NCBI GenBank assembly: GCA_041745295.1
Contig: JBGTJE010000050.1
Coordinates: forward strand, 13,326 to 77,325
Length of the DNA: 64,000 nt
Direction: 5' to 3'
From: JANMEB01 sp041745295
GTDB lineage: Bacteria; Planctomycetota; Planctomycetia; Pirellulales; Pirellulaceae
Shown: piece after piece, positions 34,901-43,543 of the stretch
Numbering within the stretch: position 1 is the first letter of the stretch
How the letters are laid out: each line of letters begins with the position of its first letter
Notes under the pieces: model-generated
The model's database searches: none
Seen by the model: only the letters and a program-made list of their open reading frames with translations
Told to the model about the DNA's origin: nothing
Position numbers and translations under genes: made by a program

Positions 34901-35946
34901 GCGACACGTTCAACTATGTCGGAACCACACGAGAATTGACCGTATATCGTCCGTCCAAAAACTTGATCGACGCGAGTCGCTTCACGTGGGATGGCAGGTT
35001 GATCTTGTTAAACGGCATCGACAACGTCAATTTGACGAGATCGAGTTCGTTCCGGCTGCAGACACGAGGCAGCACCGACGTGTTAAACGTCTCTCCAGCC
35101 GCAGGATTTGACGGCGTCAACGCGACGCGGATCACCGGTACAAGCTCGGGCATCTCGATCGGGACCGTGACCTTTGACAACGTGCCATACTTTACGCTCG
35201 ATACGGCCGAGACGGATGGAATAGGTGCATTGGCTAACGATAACGTGTCCGTAGCCCCAGATGGACTAAAAGCGCTCGGGCTGTTCGACGTCAATGTGAC
35301 AACAGGAAATGGGTCCGACCAGTTTTACGTGGATACCCCTGATCTATTGCTTCCTGTGTTGGGAGGCGTATTCCGCTATCGAGCCGGGGCCGAGATCGAT
35401 TTGTTGGCAGTCACGGGCGATGTGGATTGGCGCATCAACCATTCACGCGTGCTCAGCAGTTTAGGCAATGGCCGTATATTCTTCTCCGAATTGGAAACGG
35501 CATCGATGACCGGCGGACCCAGCAGTAACCTTCTCATCGCTGTTGGCTTTTCAGGCAATGTGACTCTGAATGGCGGAGACGGGAACGACACGTTGCGCGG
35601 CGGCCCAGGTAACGACGTCCTCAACGGTGGCGGCGGCAATGACCTCGTGGTTGGAAATGGAGGCGCCGACGAATATATTCTGGAAGGAACCTCGGTCGCA
35701 GACGATCTGCGGCTCCGATTTGTGACGCCTACAAAACAAACGTTTGAGCGCAGAAACGTCGGAAGCGCGGTCATTCTCGAATTGGATTCGATCATCAACG
35801 ATGCGAGCGACAAAGTTCGAATCAACGCGCTCGACGGCGATGATCTGATCAGCGTGCAATTAGCGATCGCGCTGCCAGGCGTCGCCGACGGCGGCATCGG
35901 AACGGACGCGTTCTCGGTCCCCGGAAATTGGGTCACGGTCAACTGA
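31930..35946 (+). CDS. Giant surface protein with SBBP beta-propeller repeats, nested propeller-like insert and RTX-like repeats
   Basis: A 1338-residue protein. The N-terminus carries the planctomycete motif SEFLESRDLLTGD. Repeats with ITVDSSGNIYVTGSY, VDFDPGPG and LVWARGFGG run from about 47-100 and again 501-920: SBBP-type propeller blades. Between about residues 103 and 500 is a different repeat (WNGTSWSGAQTV, WDGAAWTSDVVA, WDGTEWGPVNTV), apparently inserted inside the first blade set. Residues about 1210-1245 are glycine/aspartate nonapeptides (GGDGNDTLRGGPGND) of the calcium-binding RTX type. It is probably exported or cell-surface bound; no classic signal peptide is obvious. Confidence 0.88.
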   Translation: MINAAHFGWLSKCLSRRTRADHFSLRHRAIPSALLSEFLESRDLLTGDFVSAIQFGAGTNDSVQDMFVDASGNTYLTGYFSGTVDFDPGPAEAILDAGSSDTAIWRADGDTTPNYSDWNGSSFGSEEDSANVGEWRIIDGAESPTRDEKIVVGVRTSGVISGEMYSNGTWTALPFSIASGAASNQHGFDVVYESFSGLALLVWSNGSSSADNVSYRIWNGTSWSGAQTVTSPLAGVAKQIHLAASPTSNSILMVVTNNFANDYAIVWNGTAWTNGVILGAGPSLGTTDSAVAFESTTGQGLVVYDNSTLGGGLEYRTLVAGTWSAATVLNAPAGISTSDVNFVSLASDPGSDRIALGVLTETNEVWFSVWDGAAWTSDVVATSTSSANAVLNMAVAFERETGRVVATYGVAATNSVLYRLWTGGGWTDELSGPDIGAVPNSMALAPDSSSDRIMLAVQDENRALHYIQWDGTEWGPVNTVESDTGETSVQPFLFLFNASPKTEEAFVAKYTSAGSLVWARGFGGGLNDRCNAITVDSSGNIYVTGSYNRGFASPIPTNDFDPGPGVVRLPATSLEEIFVSKFDGDGDLIWAKSFRGGNSVDDGRAIAVDSIGNVHVAGIFGGFVDFDPEPPGYFLQSGFRDTFIAKLNGDGELIWARSFTGIFGSPNEVTSIGLDNFGNIYLSGGFSGLVDFDPSPFSLILSSGFGADTFLVKLDLSGVLISAKQFGSDYDFSSLGMLVGPLGDVLLSGTFFGNADLDPGIGVVELTSHGLGDGFLMQLDTSGNLVWARGFGGSGADAARDVKRDGDKNIYVTGDFEDFFNYGVGVDLLESNGDTDVFVLRLDNAINLSWVKSFGGDDDDTGNAIGLDSLGFIYVAGAFRREVDFDPGLGTSELTSEGRIDGFLARLTQELVFTTSGVGPDDIVVRRNGAMIEIFDRNLGIVVEQAVLNQVLGIQLNGQSGEADAFTVDFEFGGTFPTVHPLVISGDAGEGDTFNYVGTTRELTVYRPSKNLIDASRFTWDGRLILLNGIDNVNLTRSSSFRLQTRGSTDVLNVSPAAGFDGVNATRITGTSSGISIGTVTFDNVPYFTLDTAETDGIGALANDNVSVAPDGLKALGLFDVNVTTGNGSDQFYVDTPDLLLPVLGGVFRYRAGAEIDLLAVTGDVDWRINHSRVLSSLGNGRIFFSELETASMTGGPSSNLLIAVGFSGNVTLNGGDGNDTLRGGPGNDVLNGGGGNDLVVGNGGADEYILEGTSVADDLRLRFVTPTKQTFERRNVGSAVILELDSIINDASDKVRINALDGDDLISVQLAIALPGVADGGIGTDAFSVPGNWVTVN

Positions 35947-36128
35947 TAGGATTGGACTCAACGACGATTTCCGCAAGTTTATTTTCCGCATGATGTTGGC
36001 CCTCTGCGTGGATGTGTAAAAAATCCCAGGCCTGCGAAGCCTTCGGCCTGAGCTAGGCAAACGGCTGGGCCTTCGGCCCGCAAAGCACAGTTGCCCGGTC
36101 AATTCCGCGTCTCAGTGTCGACAAAGCA

Positions 36129-36932
36129 CTATTCGCGCATTGCCTTTTCCACGAGCGCATGATCGAAATAGTTGATGCTCATTCCGGCATCGATCACCAA
36201 GCGCTGTGCCGTGATCCCAGACGAGCGTGGGCTGAGCAAAAAACAAACTGCGTTGGCAACTTCTTCGGTGCTTACAGCGCGGCGGCGCGGAATCACTTGT
36301 TCCGCGTACAAGTACGAGTGCGCGTAACCGGGAATCCCGGCCGAAGCCGACGTTTTCAGCAAACTCGGCGCCACGGCATTAAAGCGGACTTCGGAAAACC
36401 GCGAAAAGCTCTTGGTCAGGAACGCCAGCGACGAGTCCAACGCCGCTTTAATGGGCGCCATAAAGCCGTAGTTCTCGCTGGCCATGGTCGTCGTCGAAAT
36501 CGAAATCGTGACCACCGAAGCGTCAGAACTGAGCAAATCCTTCAGCGCATTAGATAGGGCAATGAGCGAGTAACAGGAAATGTCCAACGACCGCAAGAAC
36601 TGTTGTTTTCCCGTCTCGTGAAACGGACGAAGGCCTCCCGAATAATCGGCAAACGCGATCGAATGGACCAGTCCGGCGAGCTTGCCGCCCGCGACAAGAT
36701 CATCTCGAACGCGATCGATCTGGTCCGGAAATTCGACGTCGCAAACGAGCATCTCGCGTCCGGGCAAAAGCTTGCCCACCGTCTCGCGACGTTGCTCGGA
36801 CCGTACGACATAGACGACGCGAGCTCCGGCTTCCTCCAATTGTTGACCGACGACAAAGGCGACGCTTTTTCGATTCGCCGCGCCAAACACAGCGATCCGC
36901 TGATCTTTCAATTGCAAATAGTCCACGCTCAT
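36129..36932 (-). CDS. fabI: Enoyl-[acyl-carrier-protein] reductase FabI
   Basis: A 267-residue SDR enzyme for the last step of each fatty acid elongation cycle, reducing enoyl-ACP with NADH. RIAVFGAANRKSVAF is the divergent nucleotide loop of FabI, LVHSIAFADYSGGLRP matches the family, and the catalytic signature is NYGFMAPIKAALD (Tyr-x6-Lys). The end GITAQRLVIDAGMSINYF is typical. Length is normal. It overlaps the fabZ-like gene by 4 bases, so they are an operon. Confidence 0.93.
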   Translation of the reverse strand: MSVDYLQLKDQRIAVFGAANRKSVAFVVGQQLEEAGARVVYVVRSEQRRETVGKLLPGREMLVCDVEFPDQIDRVRDDLVAGGKLAGLVHSIAFADYSGGLRPFHETGKQQFLRSLDISCYSLIALSNALKDLLSSDASVVTISISTTTMASENYGFMAPIKAALDSSLAFLTKSFSRFSEVRFNAVAPSLLKTSASAGIPGYAHSYLYAEQVIPRRRAVSTEEVANAVCFLLSPRSSGITAQRLVIDAGMSINYFDHALVEKAMRE

Positions 36933-37363
36933 TCGACTCCCCTGATCATCGCTGCAAATCGCAAACTCGCGGCCAATTGTTCGCCCAATTTAATCGAGGC
37001 CGCAAAAAAAGTGGCATTGCTCAGTTGCTCTTCGCGTTCCACCAAGATCGTGATCGAATCCCCAGGCCGAACCAGTTGCTTGAAGCGAACGTCGTTCACT
37101 CGAGTTAAGACGGGAATACCGGCCGTCGCTGTTCCCCAGCATGCTGCCAACAAAGCGCCGGCCTGCGCCGCGCATTCGCACAAAATGAGTCCCGGCACAA
37201 TCGGCTGGCCGGGATAATGCCCGTGAAAAAAAAACTCGTCTGCCCGAAACGTCTTGCGACAAAGAATCGACGACTCGTGCAGCTCGACAACCGAGTCAAT
37301 CAGCAACATCGGCGGGCGATGCGGAATTTTGCACTGAATGAATGCTGGATCGGTTGGTTGCAT
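36929..37363 (-). CDS. fabZ: FabZ-like 3-hydroxyacyl-ACP dehydratase
   Basis: A 144-residue hot-dog protein. IPHRPPMLLIDSVVEL and FFFHGHYPGQPIVPGLIL carry the catalytic His, and CECAAQAGA carries the family Glu in the next helix; VRFKQLVRPGDSITI closes the fold. It dehydrates 3-hydroxyacyl-ACP just before FabI. I chose the inner ATG 37363, which has GGAAG 4-8 bases upstream; the frame opens 9 codons earlier. It overlaps fabI by ATGA-type coupling. Confidence 0.9.
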   Translation of the reverse strand: MQPTDPAFIQCKIPHRPPMLLIDSVVELHESSILCRKTFRADEFFFHGHYPGQPIVPGLILCECAAQAGALLAACWGTATAGIPVLTRVNDVRFKQLVRPGDSITILVEREEQLSNATFFAASIKLGEQLAASLRFAAMIRGVE

Positions 37364-37408
37364 CGAACTTCCGGATGACAAGAATGGCACTTCACGCGTT
37401 GGTCCATT

Positions 37409-38491
37409 TTATAGGATTAACATGGCATCGCCGTAGCTAAAGAAGCGGTATTTCTCAGCAATTGCAGCCGCATAGGCCCGCCGCATCAATGCACTCCCTC
37501 CGAACGCATGCACCAGTACCATAAGAGTCGACCGGGGAAGGTGAAAGTTTGTTACCAATGCATCGACACCCAAAAACTTGTGCCCCGGCCGAATGAAAAG
37601 TTGGGTCATGTCGGACCAGGCCATCAGCGTTCCATCCGATCGGACCGCGGATTCCAATACCCGAACGGAGGTCGTCCCAACCGCAATGATTCGACCAGCC
37701 GCTGCACGGACCTGATTCAATCGATCGGCGTGTTCGGCACGAAGGATTCCAAACTCCGCGTGCATTCGATGGTCGTCCAGCCGTTCCACGGCGATGGGAC
37801 GAAACGTGCCGGTCCCAACGTGTAGTGTCACTGGGCAAATGGCGATCCCCTGATCCACCAATTGTCGGAGCATCGATTGCGTTAGATGCAAACCGGCGGT
37901 GGGTGCCGCGACCGATCCCGGATGTTTCGCGAACACCGTTTGGTAGTTGGCGAAATCGGAATCCACCATATTTCCCGCTCGTATGTAATGCGGCAATGGA
38001 ACGCGACCGATCTGTTGAAGGACTTGGGCTGGTTCAAGATCGGTCAGCAGCCGTGCCGCCCAGGATCCCTCGCCCAATCGAGCCAACATCACCAATTCGC
38101 AAAAATCTCGACCATTGCGGTCCTGCAAAACAATTTGATGATTGGGCTGCAGTTGCGATCGCGTCTTGCAAAGCAGGCGGATCAACTGCGGTTGCAAGTC
38201 GGATTCAAGCCACAGACCATGCCAACGCCCTTTGGTGTCCTTGCGGTAACCCACCAACTTCGCAGGGACTACGCGCGAATCGTTTACGACGAGAGCGTCT
38301 CCTTCGCGAATGAGTTCCGGCAAGTCGCGAAAATGGTGGTGCTCGATCGTCGCGTCTTTGCGACGGACGACCATCAATCGGGAATCGCTTCGATTCGCGA
38401 GCGGCTGTTGCGCGATGAGGTCCTTGGGCAATTCGTATTCGAATTGATTCAATTCCGTCACCGGGTTCGAATGGGGTCGCGAATTCGTCAT
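37409..38491 (-). CDS. queA: S-adenosylmethionine:tRNA ribosyltransferase-isomerase QueA
   Basis: A 360-residue enzyme that transfers the ribosyl part of SAM to preQ1 in tRNA, making epoxyqueuosine. Family segments: FEYELPKDLIAQQPL, LVVNDSRVVPAKLVG, GRVPLPHYIR, YQTVFAKHPGSVAAPTAGLHLT, LHVGTGTFRPI, VGTTSVRVLES and VTNFHLPRSTLMVLVHAFGG. Length is usual. It precedes fabZ-fabI on the same strand with a 45-base gap. No other queuosine gene is seen. Confidence 0.97.
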   Translation of the reverse strand: MTNSRPHSNPVTELNQFEYELPKDLIAQQPLANRSDSRLMVVRRKDATIEHHHFRDLPELIREGDALVVNDSRVVPAKLVGYRKDTKGRWHGLWLESDLQPQLIRLLCKTRSQLQPNHQIVLQDRNGRDFCELVMLARLGEGSWAARLLTDLEPAQVLQQIGRVPLPHYIRAGNMVDSDFANYQTVFAKHPGSVAAPTAGLHLTQSMLRQLVDQGIAICPVTLHVGTGTFRPIAVERLDDHRMHAEFGILRAEHADRLNQVRAAAGRIIAVGTTSVRVLESAVRSDGTLMAWSDMTQLFIRPGHKFLGVDALVTNFHLPRSTLMVLVHAFGGSALMRRAYAAAIAEKYRFFSYGDAMLIL

Positions 38492-38706
38492 TTGTCCGCT
38501 AGGTCAAATATGAAAGACGTCACTCTAGACTCTAGTCGTCGCATCCATCACCTCAAAAGCCGCCAGAGGGCCCCTCCGTCTTGGGTGGGGGATTCCTTCC
38601 CGTTTTGCCTACCGAGACGAGAAAAAAGTTTCTTGCCTCGCGCCGCGAAATTAGGCCGAAAATGACTCGCTAGCAACCAATCTTCAAGAAGTTTCCCGAA
38701 TTCACG

Positions 38707-38734
38707 TTGACCCCGATCCCGTTCTATTTATCTT
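38707..38734 (+). promoter_or_regulatory. Possible sigma-70-type promoter for the rsmH leader
   Basis: TTGACC (38707-38712) and TATCTT (38729-38734) are separated by 16 bases. Transcription from here would make a leader of about 250 bases before rsmH. Recognised by eye only. Confidence 0.35.
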
Positions 38735-38740
38735 TTCCGT

Positions 38741-38990
38741 TTCAGGCTGATTGGTATCCGGTACGCGGTTTCGATCGGCTCTGAGTTCCTTTCTCGTTCC
38801 TGGAATACTACCAGGTACGTCCGTCCGTAAGTCCGCGGCGTCAATCAAGTCACGTTGTTAAACCACAGGGCAACCGACTTGCCGAAGCACAGGATGAACT
38901 TTAAACCGGGGAGCGACTGCAACATTCAACAACGTTCAGTCGGCGGCAAACGACCCGACGGTACATGAAGTACCAGGGTCGTTTTTTTTT
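38741..38990 (+). ncRNA. Structured leader RNA ending in an intrinsic terminator, upstream of rsmH
   Basis: The stretch contains hairpins CCTGG / CCAGG near 38813-38829 and CGACTG / CAGTCG at about 38915-38941. It ends in a terminator: stem AAACGACCC / GGGTCGTTT (38948-38956, 38976-38984) with an inner GGTAC / GTACC stem and nine T at 38982-38990. The rsmH ATG is only 10 bases further on, so the RNA is either an attenuated leader or a separate small RNA. Confidence 0.45.
38948..38990 (+). terminator. Intrinsic terminator 10 bases before rsmH
   Basis: A 9-bp stem plus an inner 5-bp stem is followed by nine T. The hairpin and T-run cover the place where a ribosome site for rsmH should be, and none is visible after it. 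Confidence 0.8.
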
Positions 38991-38999
38991 GAATTCATC

Positions 39000-39911
39000 A
39001 TGACCGTCCATCAGCCCGTTCTAGCAAAACAAATCGTCGAGTGGTTGGGCGTCGTCCCGGGTATGACGATCGTGGATGGGACATTTGGGGGCGGCGGACA
39101 CGCCGCGCTGCTAGCGGAAAAGGCTTCTCCAGGCGGGGTGGTGATTGCCTTGGATCGGGATCCGCACGCCATGGCCGCTGTGCGCGGCCGATTCGCGGGT
39201 GTGCCCGTGAAATTATTCACTGCCAGCTACGTCGATTTGCCGGCGGTCCTACGTTCAATTTCCATTGACGCGGTCGACGCGATTCTGTTGGATCTAGGAC
39301 TTTCCAGTGATCAACTTGCGGACCCTGCACGCGGATTTAGCTTTCAGGACGGCGGCGAATTGGATATGCGGTTCGATCCGCGGTCAGGCGAAGCGGCTTG
39401 GGAACTCATCCAGCGACTAAGTGAGAAGGAACTGGCCAACGTGATTTACGAGTTTGGCGAAGAACGATTCAGTCGCCGCATTGCGCGGCGCATCGTCGAG
39501 GAGCGACAGCGGCAGCCGATCCGTTCCGCGGATCAGCTGGCGGTCTTGGTTCGTCGTTGCGTGCCGCGTTCCCGTGGTCATGCAATCGACCCAGCCACTC
39601 GGACGTTTCAGGCATTGCGAATTGCGGTCAACGACGAATTGACGGGGCTTCAAACCGCGATGGAGACCTTGCCTGTACAACTCCGGCCCAACGGCCGAAT
39701 CGCCGTAATCAGTTTTCATTCACTCGAGGACCGAATCGTCAAGTTTGCGTTCCGCGGTGATCCCACGCTGGACGTTTTGACCAAACGGCCGATTCGGGCT
39801 GACGACGACGAACAAGCTGACAACCCCCGCGCACGGAGCGCTCGGCTGCGAGTTGCCCGAAAGCGCCTACCGAATGAACCCTCTAAGTCCCGGAATAAAT
39901 GGCCTCGTTAA
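39000..39911 (+). CDS. rsmH: 16S rRNA (cytosine(1402)-N4)-methyltransferase RsmH
   Basis: A 303-residue SAM-dependent enzyme (formerly MraW). It starts MTVHQPVLAKQIVEWL and carries VDGTFGGGGHAALLAE (SAM loop), ALDRDPHA, ILLDLGLSSDQL, RGFSFQDGGELDMRFDP, DPATRTFQALRIAVNDEL and ISFHSLEDRIVK. Length is usual. It is followed 9 bases later by a LysM protein; the usual ftsL/ftsI/mur genes do not follow, in line with the reduced division clusters of planctomycetes. Confidence 0.97.
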   Translation: MTVHQPVLAKQIVEWLGVVPGMTIVDGTFGGGGHAALLAEKASPGGVVIALDRDPHAMAAVRGRFAGVPVKLFTASYVDLPAVLRSISIDAVDAILLDLGLSSDQLADPARGFSFQDGGELDMRFDPRSGEAAWELIQRLSEKELANVIYEFGEERFSRRIARRIVEERQRQPIRSADQLAVLVRRCVPRSRGHAIDPATRTFQALRIAVNDELTGLQTAMETLPVQLRPNGRIAVISFHSLEDRIVKFAFRGDPTLDVLTKRPIRADDDEQADNPRARSARLRVARKRLPNEPSKSRNKWPR

Positions 39912-39920
39912 CTTGATCGA

Positions 39921-41096
39921 ATGGATTCGACCATGGACCGCGAAGAAGCATTGAGGCGACAATTCGTACGCGAAGCCAGAATCGGGGTGACGCTAATCGG
40001 CGCAACCCTCGCGGTTTTCGTCGTTGTCGCCTATTACAAAATGAGCGGGCGTTTCAGCAGCACGATGGAGTTGGGGAGCGCCGCCAACCTCACAGCGTCG
40101 ACACTGAATCCGCAATTACAACGCACCCATGCCACGAATGCAACCGTCGCCGCAATCCAAGCCGCGACGCGTTCCGTGGTCGATCAAGTCGAGCCCCAGC
40201 GTGGAGACACTTCGCCGACGCAAGCCCCTCCCATGCCCATTCCCAAAGTATTTAACGAAAGTAGCATCCCGGCTTCCGAGTTGCCGGAAAAAGATTCCGA
40301 GCCGGCCGACGATCCTTCGGCGCAAATCACGGGTCGCAAATCCGATACCAATATGCCTCTGGTCGCTCCCGCGGAAGTTTCCGAAAATCGTCGAAACTTC
40401 ACTCCAACGCCATTGGTCCCCGAGACAATAGACGACAAACAAGATTTCTCTACAGCCGTCACCAGAAACCATAACGCACGAATACCTGTCTCGGCGCCAA
40501 TGCGGTCCACTATTCGACAAGTCCATTCGAACGAACCGAATTCTGTGCTCAACCGGCCCATTCCGGCCGTTCGTGTCGATTCGGAAGTGGATATCCCGGT
40601 CGGAAATCGACGCATCGAAGCGGTCGGCAATGCGACCGATTCTTTCGGGCCGACAGCGGAAAGCGAAATGGTCGTGCGATTGGCGCCGAATGAAAGTTTG
40701 TGGGCGGTCGCCCAAAAGCAATACGGTGACGGACAATACTTTCGGGCGCTCGCCGCGTACAACGGATTCAATAAAACGACCTCCGCTCAACCGACAATCG
40801 GAAGTGAAATTCGCTTACCAAGCCTCGAGCGGTTGCGAGCCGAGTTTCCGGCACTCATGCCGAATGAACTCGGGCCATCAGGCACCGGGGATCCGGATGT
40901 ACACAACGACCTTTTGGCCGCGAAAACGTATGTCACCGCAGTCAACGAGACGTTGTTTGGAATTGCTCGCGATCAATTGGGCCAGGCCTCTCGTTACGTG
41001 GAGATTATCGAACTCAACGCGAATCAGTTGCCCGACGGCGTGACGTCCAATACCAAGCTCCCCGCCGGCGTGCGGTTGGTGCTCACGCACAAGTGA
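39921..41096 (+). CDS. LysM-domain membrane protein in the ftsL position
   Basis: A 391-residue protein with one N-terminal membrane helix (about 21-41, IGVTLIGATLAVFVVVAYY), a long Pro/Ser/Thr-rich linker, and two LysM-like domains at the end: SLWAVAQKQYGDGQYFRALAAYN and TLFGIARDQLGQASRYVEIIE. LysM binds peptidoglycan GlcNAc, so this is probably a bitopic periplasmic wall-binding protein. Its place directly after rsmH is where ftsL sits in other bacteria. The partial F10 repeat GTTTAACGGCAAGCCG follows the stop. Confidence 0.82.
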   Translation: MDSTMDREEALRRQFVREARIGVTLIGATLAVFVVVAYYKMSGRFSSTMELGSAANLTASTLNPQLQRTHATNATVAAIQAATRSVVDQVEPQRGDTSPTQAPPMPIPKVFNESSIPASELPEKDSEPADDPSAQITGRKSDTNMPLVAPAEVSENRRNFTPTPLVPETIDDKQDFSTAVTRNHNARIPVSAPMRSTIRQVHSNEPNSVLNRPIPAVRVDSEVDIPVGNRRIEAVGNATDSFGPTAESEMVVRLAPNESLWAVAQKQYGDGQYFRALAAYNGFNKTTSAQPTIGSEIRLPSLERLRAEFPALMPNELGPSGTGDPDVHNDLLAAKTYVTAVNETLFGIARDQLGQASRYVEIIELNANQLPDGVTSNTKLPAGVRLVLTHK

Positions 41097-41146
41097 TCGT
41101 CGAGTCCTTTGTTTAACGGCAAGCCGCAGGCGGCGGCGGACACAGG

Positions 41147-43438
41147 CTATCGCTCTGGCGTTACGCTCACTTCGAACAATCGAATCCCCAACGGCTCGAT
41201 CACTAACTGACTCGATTCCAATTTCGTGCCACTGAGAATTTCCCGTACGGATCCCGACAATCGAAGTCGACAATGCATTTCGCTCGTTCCCACGTTAGCC
41301 AAGAACACGCGCGTTTGTCCGGCCGCTTCCGACGTCCATTGAAGAAGTCCAAAGACCGGCTCGCCCGTTTCGCCGACAACAGCTGCGTCCCGCAATTGAT
41401 CGGCGAGTTCGCTGCAGAATCCACCGAACATTTGTTCCGGCGACCCCGGAGACACTTTGGGAAAGGCTTGCCACCACATGTCGCCGTCGCTCACCAACGG
41501 CTCGCCATACACTCCATATTGAAATTGCTCGTCTCCGACAAGCAAGAGCTTAATTGTTTGGGAAACCGTTTTCAATTGGCTCAAGTGCGAGTCCTGAATG
41601 TATCGCGTTGGCGGTACCACCAAGACCTTGATCGACTCAGCAGCTTGCCCCAAGTCCTCGCACGGCACGATGCGAACTCCCAATCCAAGAAATTTCAGCG
41701 ATTGATAGATAGCGGAGAGTTGCGGAAGATATTGTGGGTCGCAAATCGCCGCGTCCTCCGAATAGAACAAGCCGATCTGCCTAAGGCCACCGCCGAAACA
41801 AGCGATGGCGTCTGCGTGCAAGTTTAGTTGCAGCATCGTTCGAACGAATTCGTTCAAGATTCTCGGCTGTGTTGCCAACGACCCAAAAAACTCGTCCTGA
41901 TTTCGTTCGATCGGATGCCCATCCGCCTCGCGACCCCAATACCAAACCTGGATCATGCCCATTCCGGAAACGTGATGTAGGTACAGCCCAACGCGAAGAT
42001 AAGCGGGATCCAAATCGGGGTTCCGCCAATGAATATTGGATACGCCATGCCATTCCGAATCGAAAATCAACTTGTTCGGCTCGATCGATCGCAAAAAGTC
42101 CAGTGCAAAAAGCGAACCAACCCAATCAATGGAGTACGGACGAGTTGGCGACAACTCGGCAAAACTGTCTGAAATGCCGCCCCGCGATGTCGTCGTGCAA
42201 TCGATCCCCAAAATCCCTTGCTGCCGCCCTAGTCCATACCAGTCAATCCCGTGCGTGTGCGGTGTATCCAACAGCAGCGACGCCGGCAGCTTGATATGCG
42301 TTTGGATCTCAGAATCGAGCGATTCTATCGTCTCGATTACGATTGCAAACCATGCTCGTACCCGAAACATGTTAAATCGAGACATGTCATACCAGGAAGC
42401 GGTCCCTTGCAGCTTGATTGAAATCGGCAAGTCCACGCTGATCTCGTCGAAATCGCGAAAGTGGGTCTTGTATCGTCGGTTCAACGCTTCGATCGTGCCG
42501 TGTTCCGACTGAAGCCATTTTCGAAAACGGCTTTGAGTGCGATCTGACCAAATCGATGTTCCCCAGCCACACTCCGAAAAAAACCAATGCGGTTCGTTTG
42601 CCAACAAGCAGTTTTTCAACGCGGCGGGATGCCCGCGGAATTCGGACCCCATCGTGGAAAAAAGTTCCTTCCAACTCGATTCGGCCGCGGGATGGTCGAT
42701 GTCGTATTCGACGAATCGAGTACTTCCGCGGGCCAATTCAGGCGTTGATTGCAGCGCCCAATCGGGCATCACGTGACCCAAAAACAGATACGCCGCGCGA
42801 TTAGCACTGCCGATTTCATCCAGTTGCGATCGATACCAGTCGCGCTGGCCCTGCGAGATTCGAGGCTTGGACGAATGCAAAAACGCTGGGTGAAGGTAAG
42901 AGTTTTCGAACTGTGAGAATGTTCGATCGGCTGCCAGTGGCAACCACAAAATGGAGTAGGGAAATACAATCCGCCCGTCAGTTCGGTAATAACCGTTCTC
43001 GATTCGACACGAGGTAGACGTTAGGTCCACGGCGGAACGATATTTCGCCGATCGCGCGGAGTTCACACGATCGAGTGCGTCGTTCAAGATTGCGAGGCAA
43101 TCGCGCAATTCGCGCAAAGGTAGTTCGTGCGCGATGGAATCAGCCGAGTCAGCGGCGGGTTTCCAAGCCCCAATCACTTGGGCGAGTTCCAGCGGATGCT
43201 GGAAATCCCATTCAGCACCCATCAGAAACAGGTCGGCGACGGAAAGGGCCAATAAGGCGTCGTTTGGCCCTTTTTGCAAATCCGCTTCGCTCCCGACGAT
43301 CTCGCGAAGTTGCTTTGATTTTTCAATCACCTGTCGGCGAAGTTCGACATACCCTTCCGCCGTTGCGTCCCGACTCTGACTCCACGCGGGAGCGGCGATG
43401 GATAGGGCTAGGAGTACCGTACAAGTGAAGAACTTCAT
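41147..43438 (-). CDS. Secreted clan GH-A glycoside hydrolase (beta-galactosidase/GH42-like)
   Basis: A 763-residue protein with a signal peptide (MKFFTCTVLLALSIAAPAWS). A TIM-barrel region has the acid/base candidate Glu282 in LLANEPHWFF (Asn-Glu pair of clan GH-A) and the nucleophile candidate Glu462 in LIFDSEWHG. After about residue 545 an amidotransferase-like Rossmann domain occurs (LKVLVVPPTRYIQ), then a small beta domain to the end, as in GH42 beta-galactosidases. Family is a best guess. I preferred ATG 43438; the frame opens 7 codons earlier. It stands alone. Confidence 0.7.
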   Translation of the reverse strand: MKFFTCTVLLALSIAAPAWSQSRDATAEGYVELRRQVIEKSKQLREIVGSEADLQKGPNDALLALSVADLFLMGAEWDFQHPLELAQVIGAWKPAADSADSIAHELPLRELRDCLAILNDALDRVNSARSAKYRSAVDLTSTSCRIENGYYRTDGRIVFPYSILWLPLAADRTFSQFENSYLHPAFLHSSKPRISQGQRDWYRSQLDEIGSANRAAYLFLGHVMPDWALQSTPELARGSTRFVEYDIDHPAAESSWKELFSTMGSEFRGHPAALKNCLLANEPHWFFSECGWGTSIWSDRTQSRFRKWLQSEHGTIEALNRRYKTHFRDFDEISVDLPISIKLQGTASWYDMSRFNMFRVRAWFAIVIETIESLDSEIQTHIKLPASLLLDTPHTHGIDWYGLGRQQGILGIDCTTTSRGGISDSFAELSPTRPYSIDWVGSLFALDFLRSIEPNKLIFDSEWHGVSNIHWRNPDLDPAYLRVGLYLHHVSGMGMIQVWYWGREADGHPIERNQDEFFGSLATQPRILNEFVRTMLQLNLHADAIACFGGGLRQIGLFYSEDAAICDPQYLPQLSAIYQSLKFLGLGVRIVPCEDLGQAAESIKVLVVPPTRYIQDSHLSQLKTVSQTIKLLLVGDEQFQYGVYGEPLVSDGDMWWQAFPKVSPGSPEQMFGGFCSELADQLRDAAVVGETGEPVFGLLQWTSEAAGQTRVFLANVGTSEMHCRLRLSGSVREILSGTKLESSQLVIEPLGIRLFEVSVTPER

Positions 43439-43543
43439 AGAACCCGCAGTATACTTCAAGGTCTTGGATTTCCGCCGACGCCGGAATCACTATTTCTTGC
43501 GCGGCATGGTTCTCAAACGCGTCTTTAACCCTCACTCGAGTTT

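Noticed and set aside
38741..38990. Considered as 6S RNA, tmRNA or RNase P RNA
   Set aside because: No recognisable core motifs of these RNAs; called only as a structured leader.
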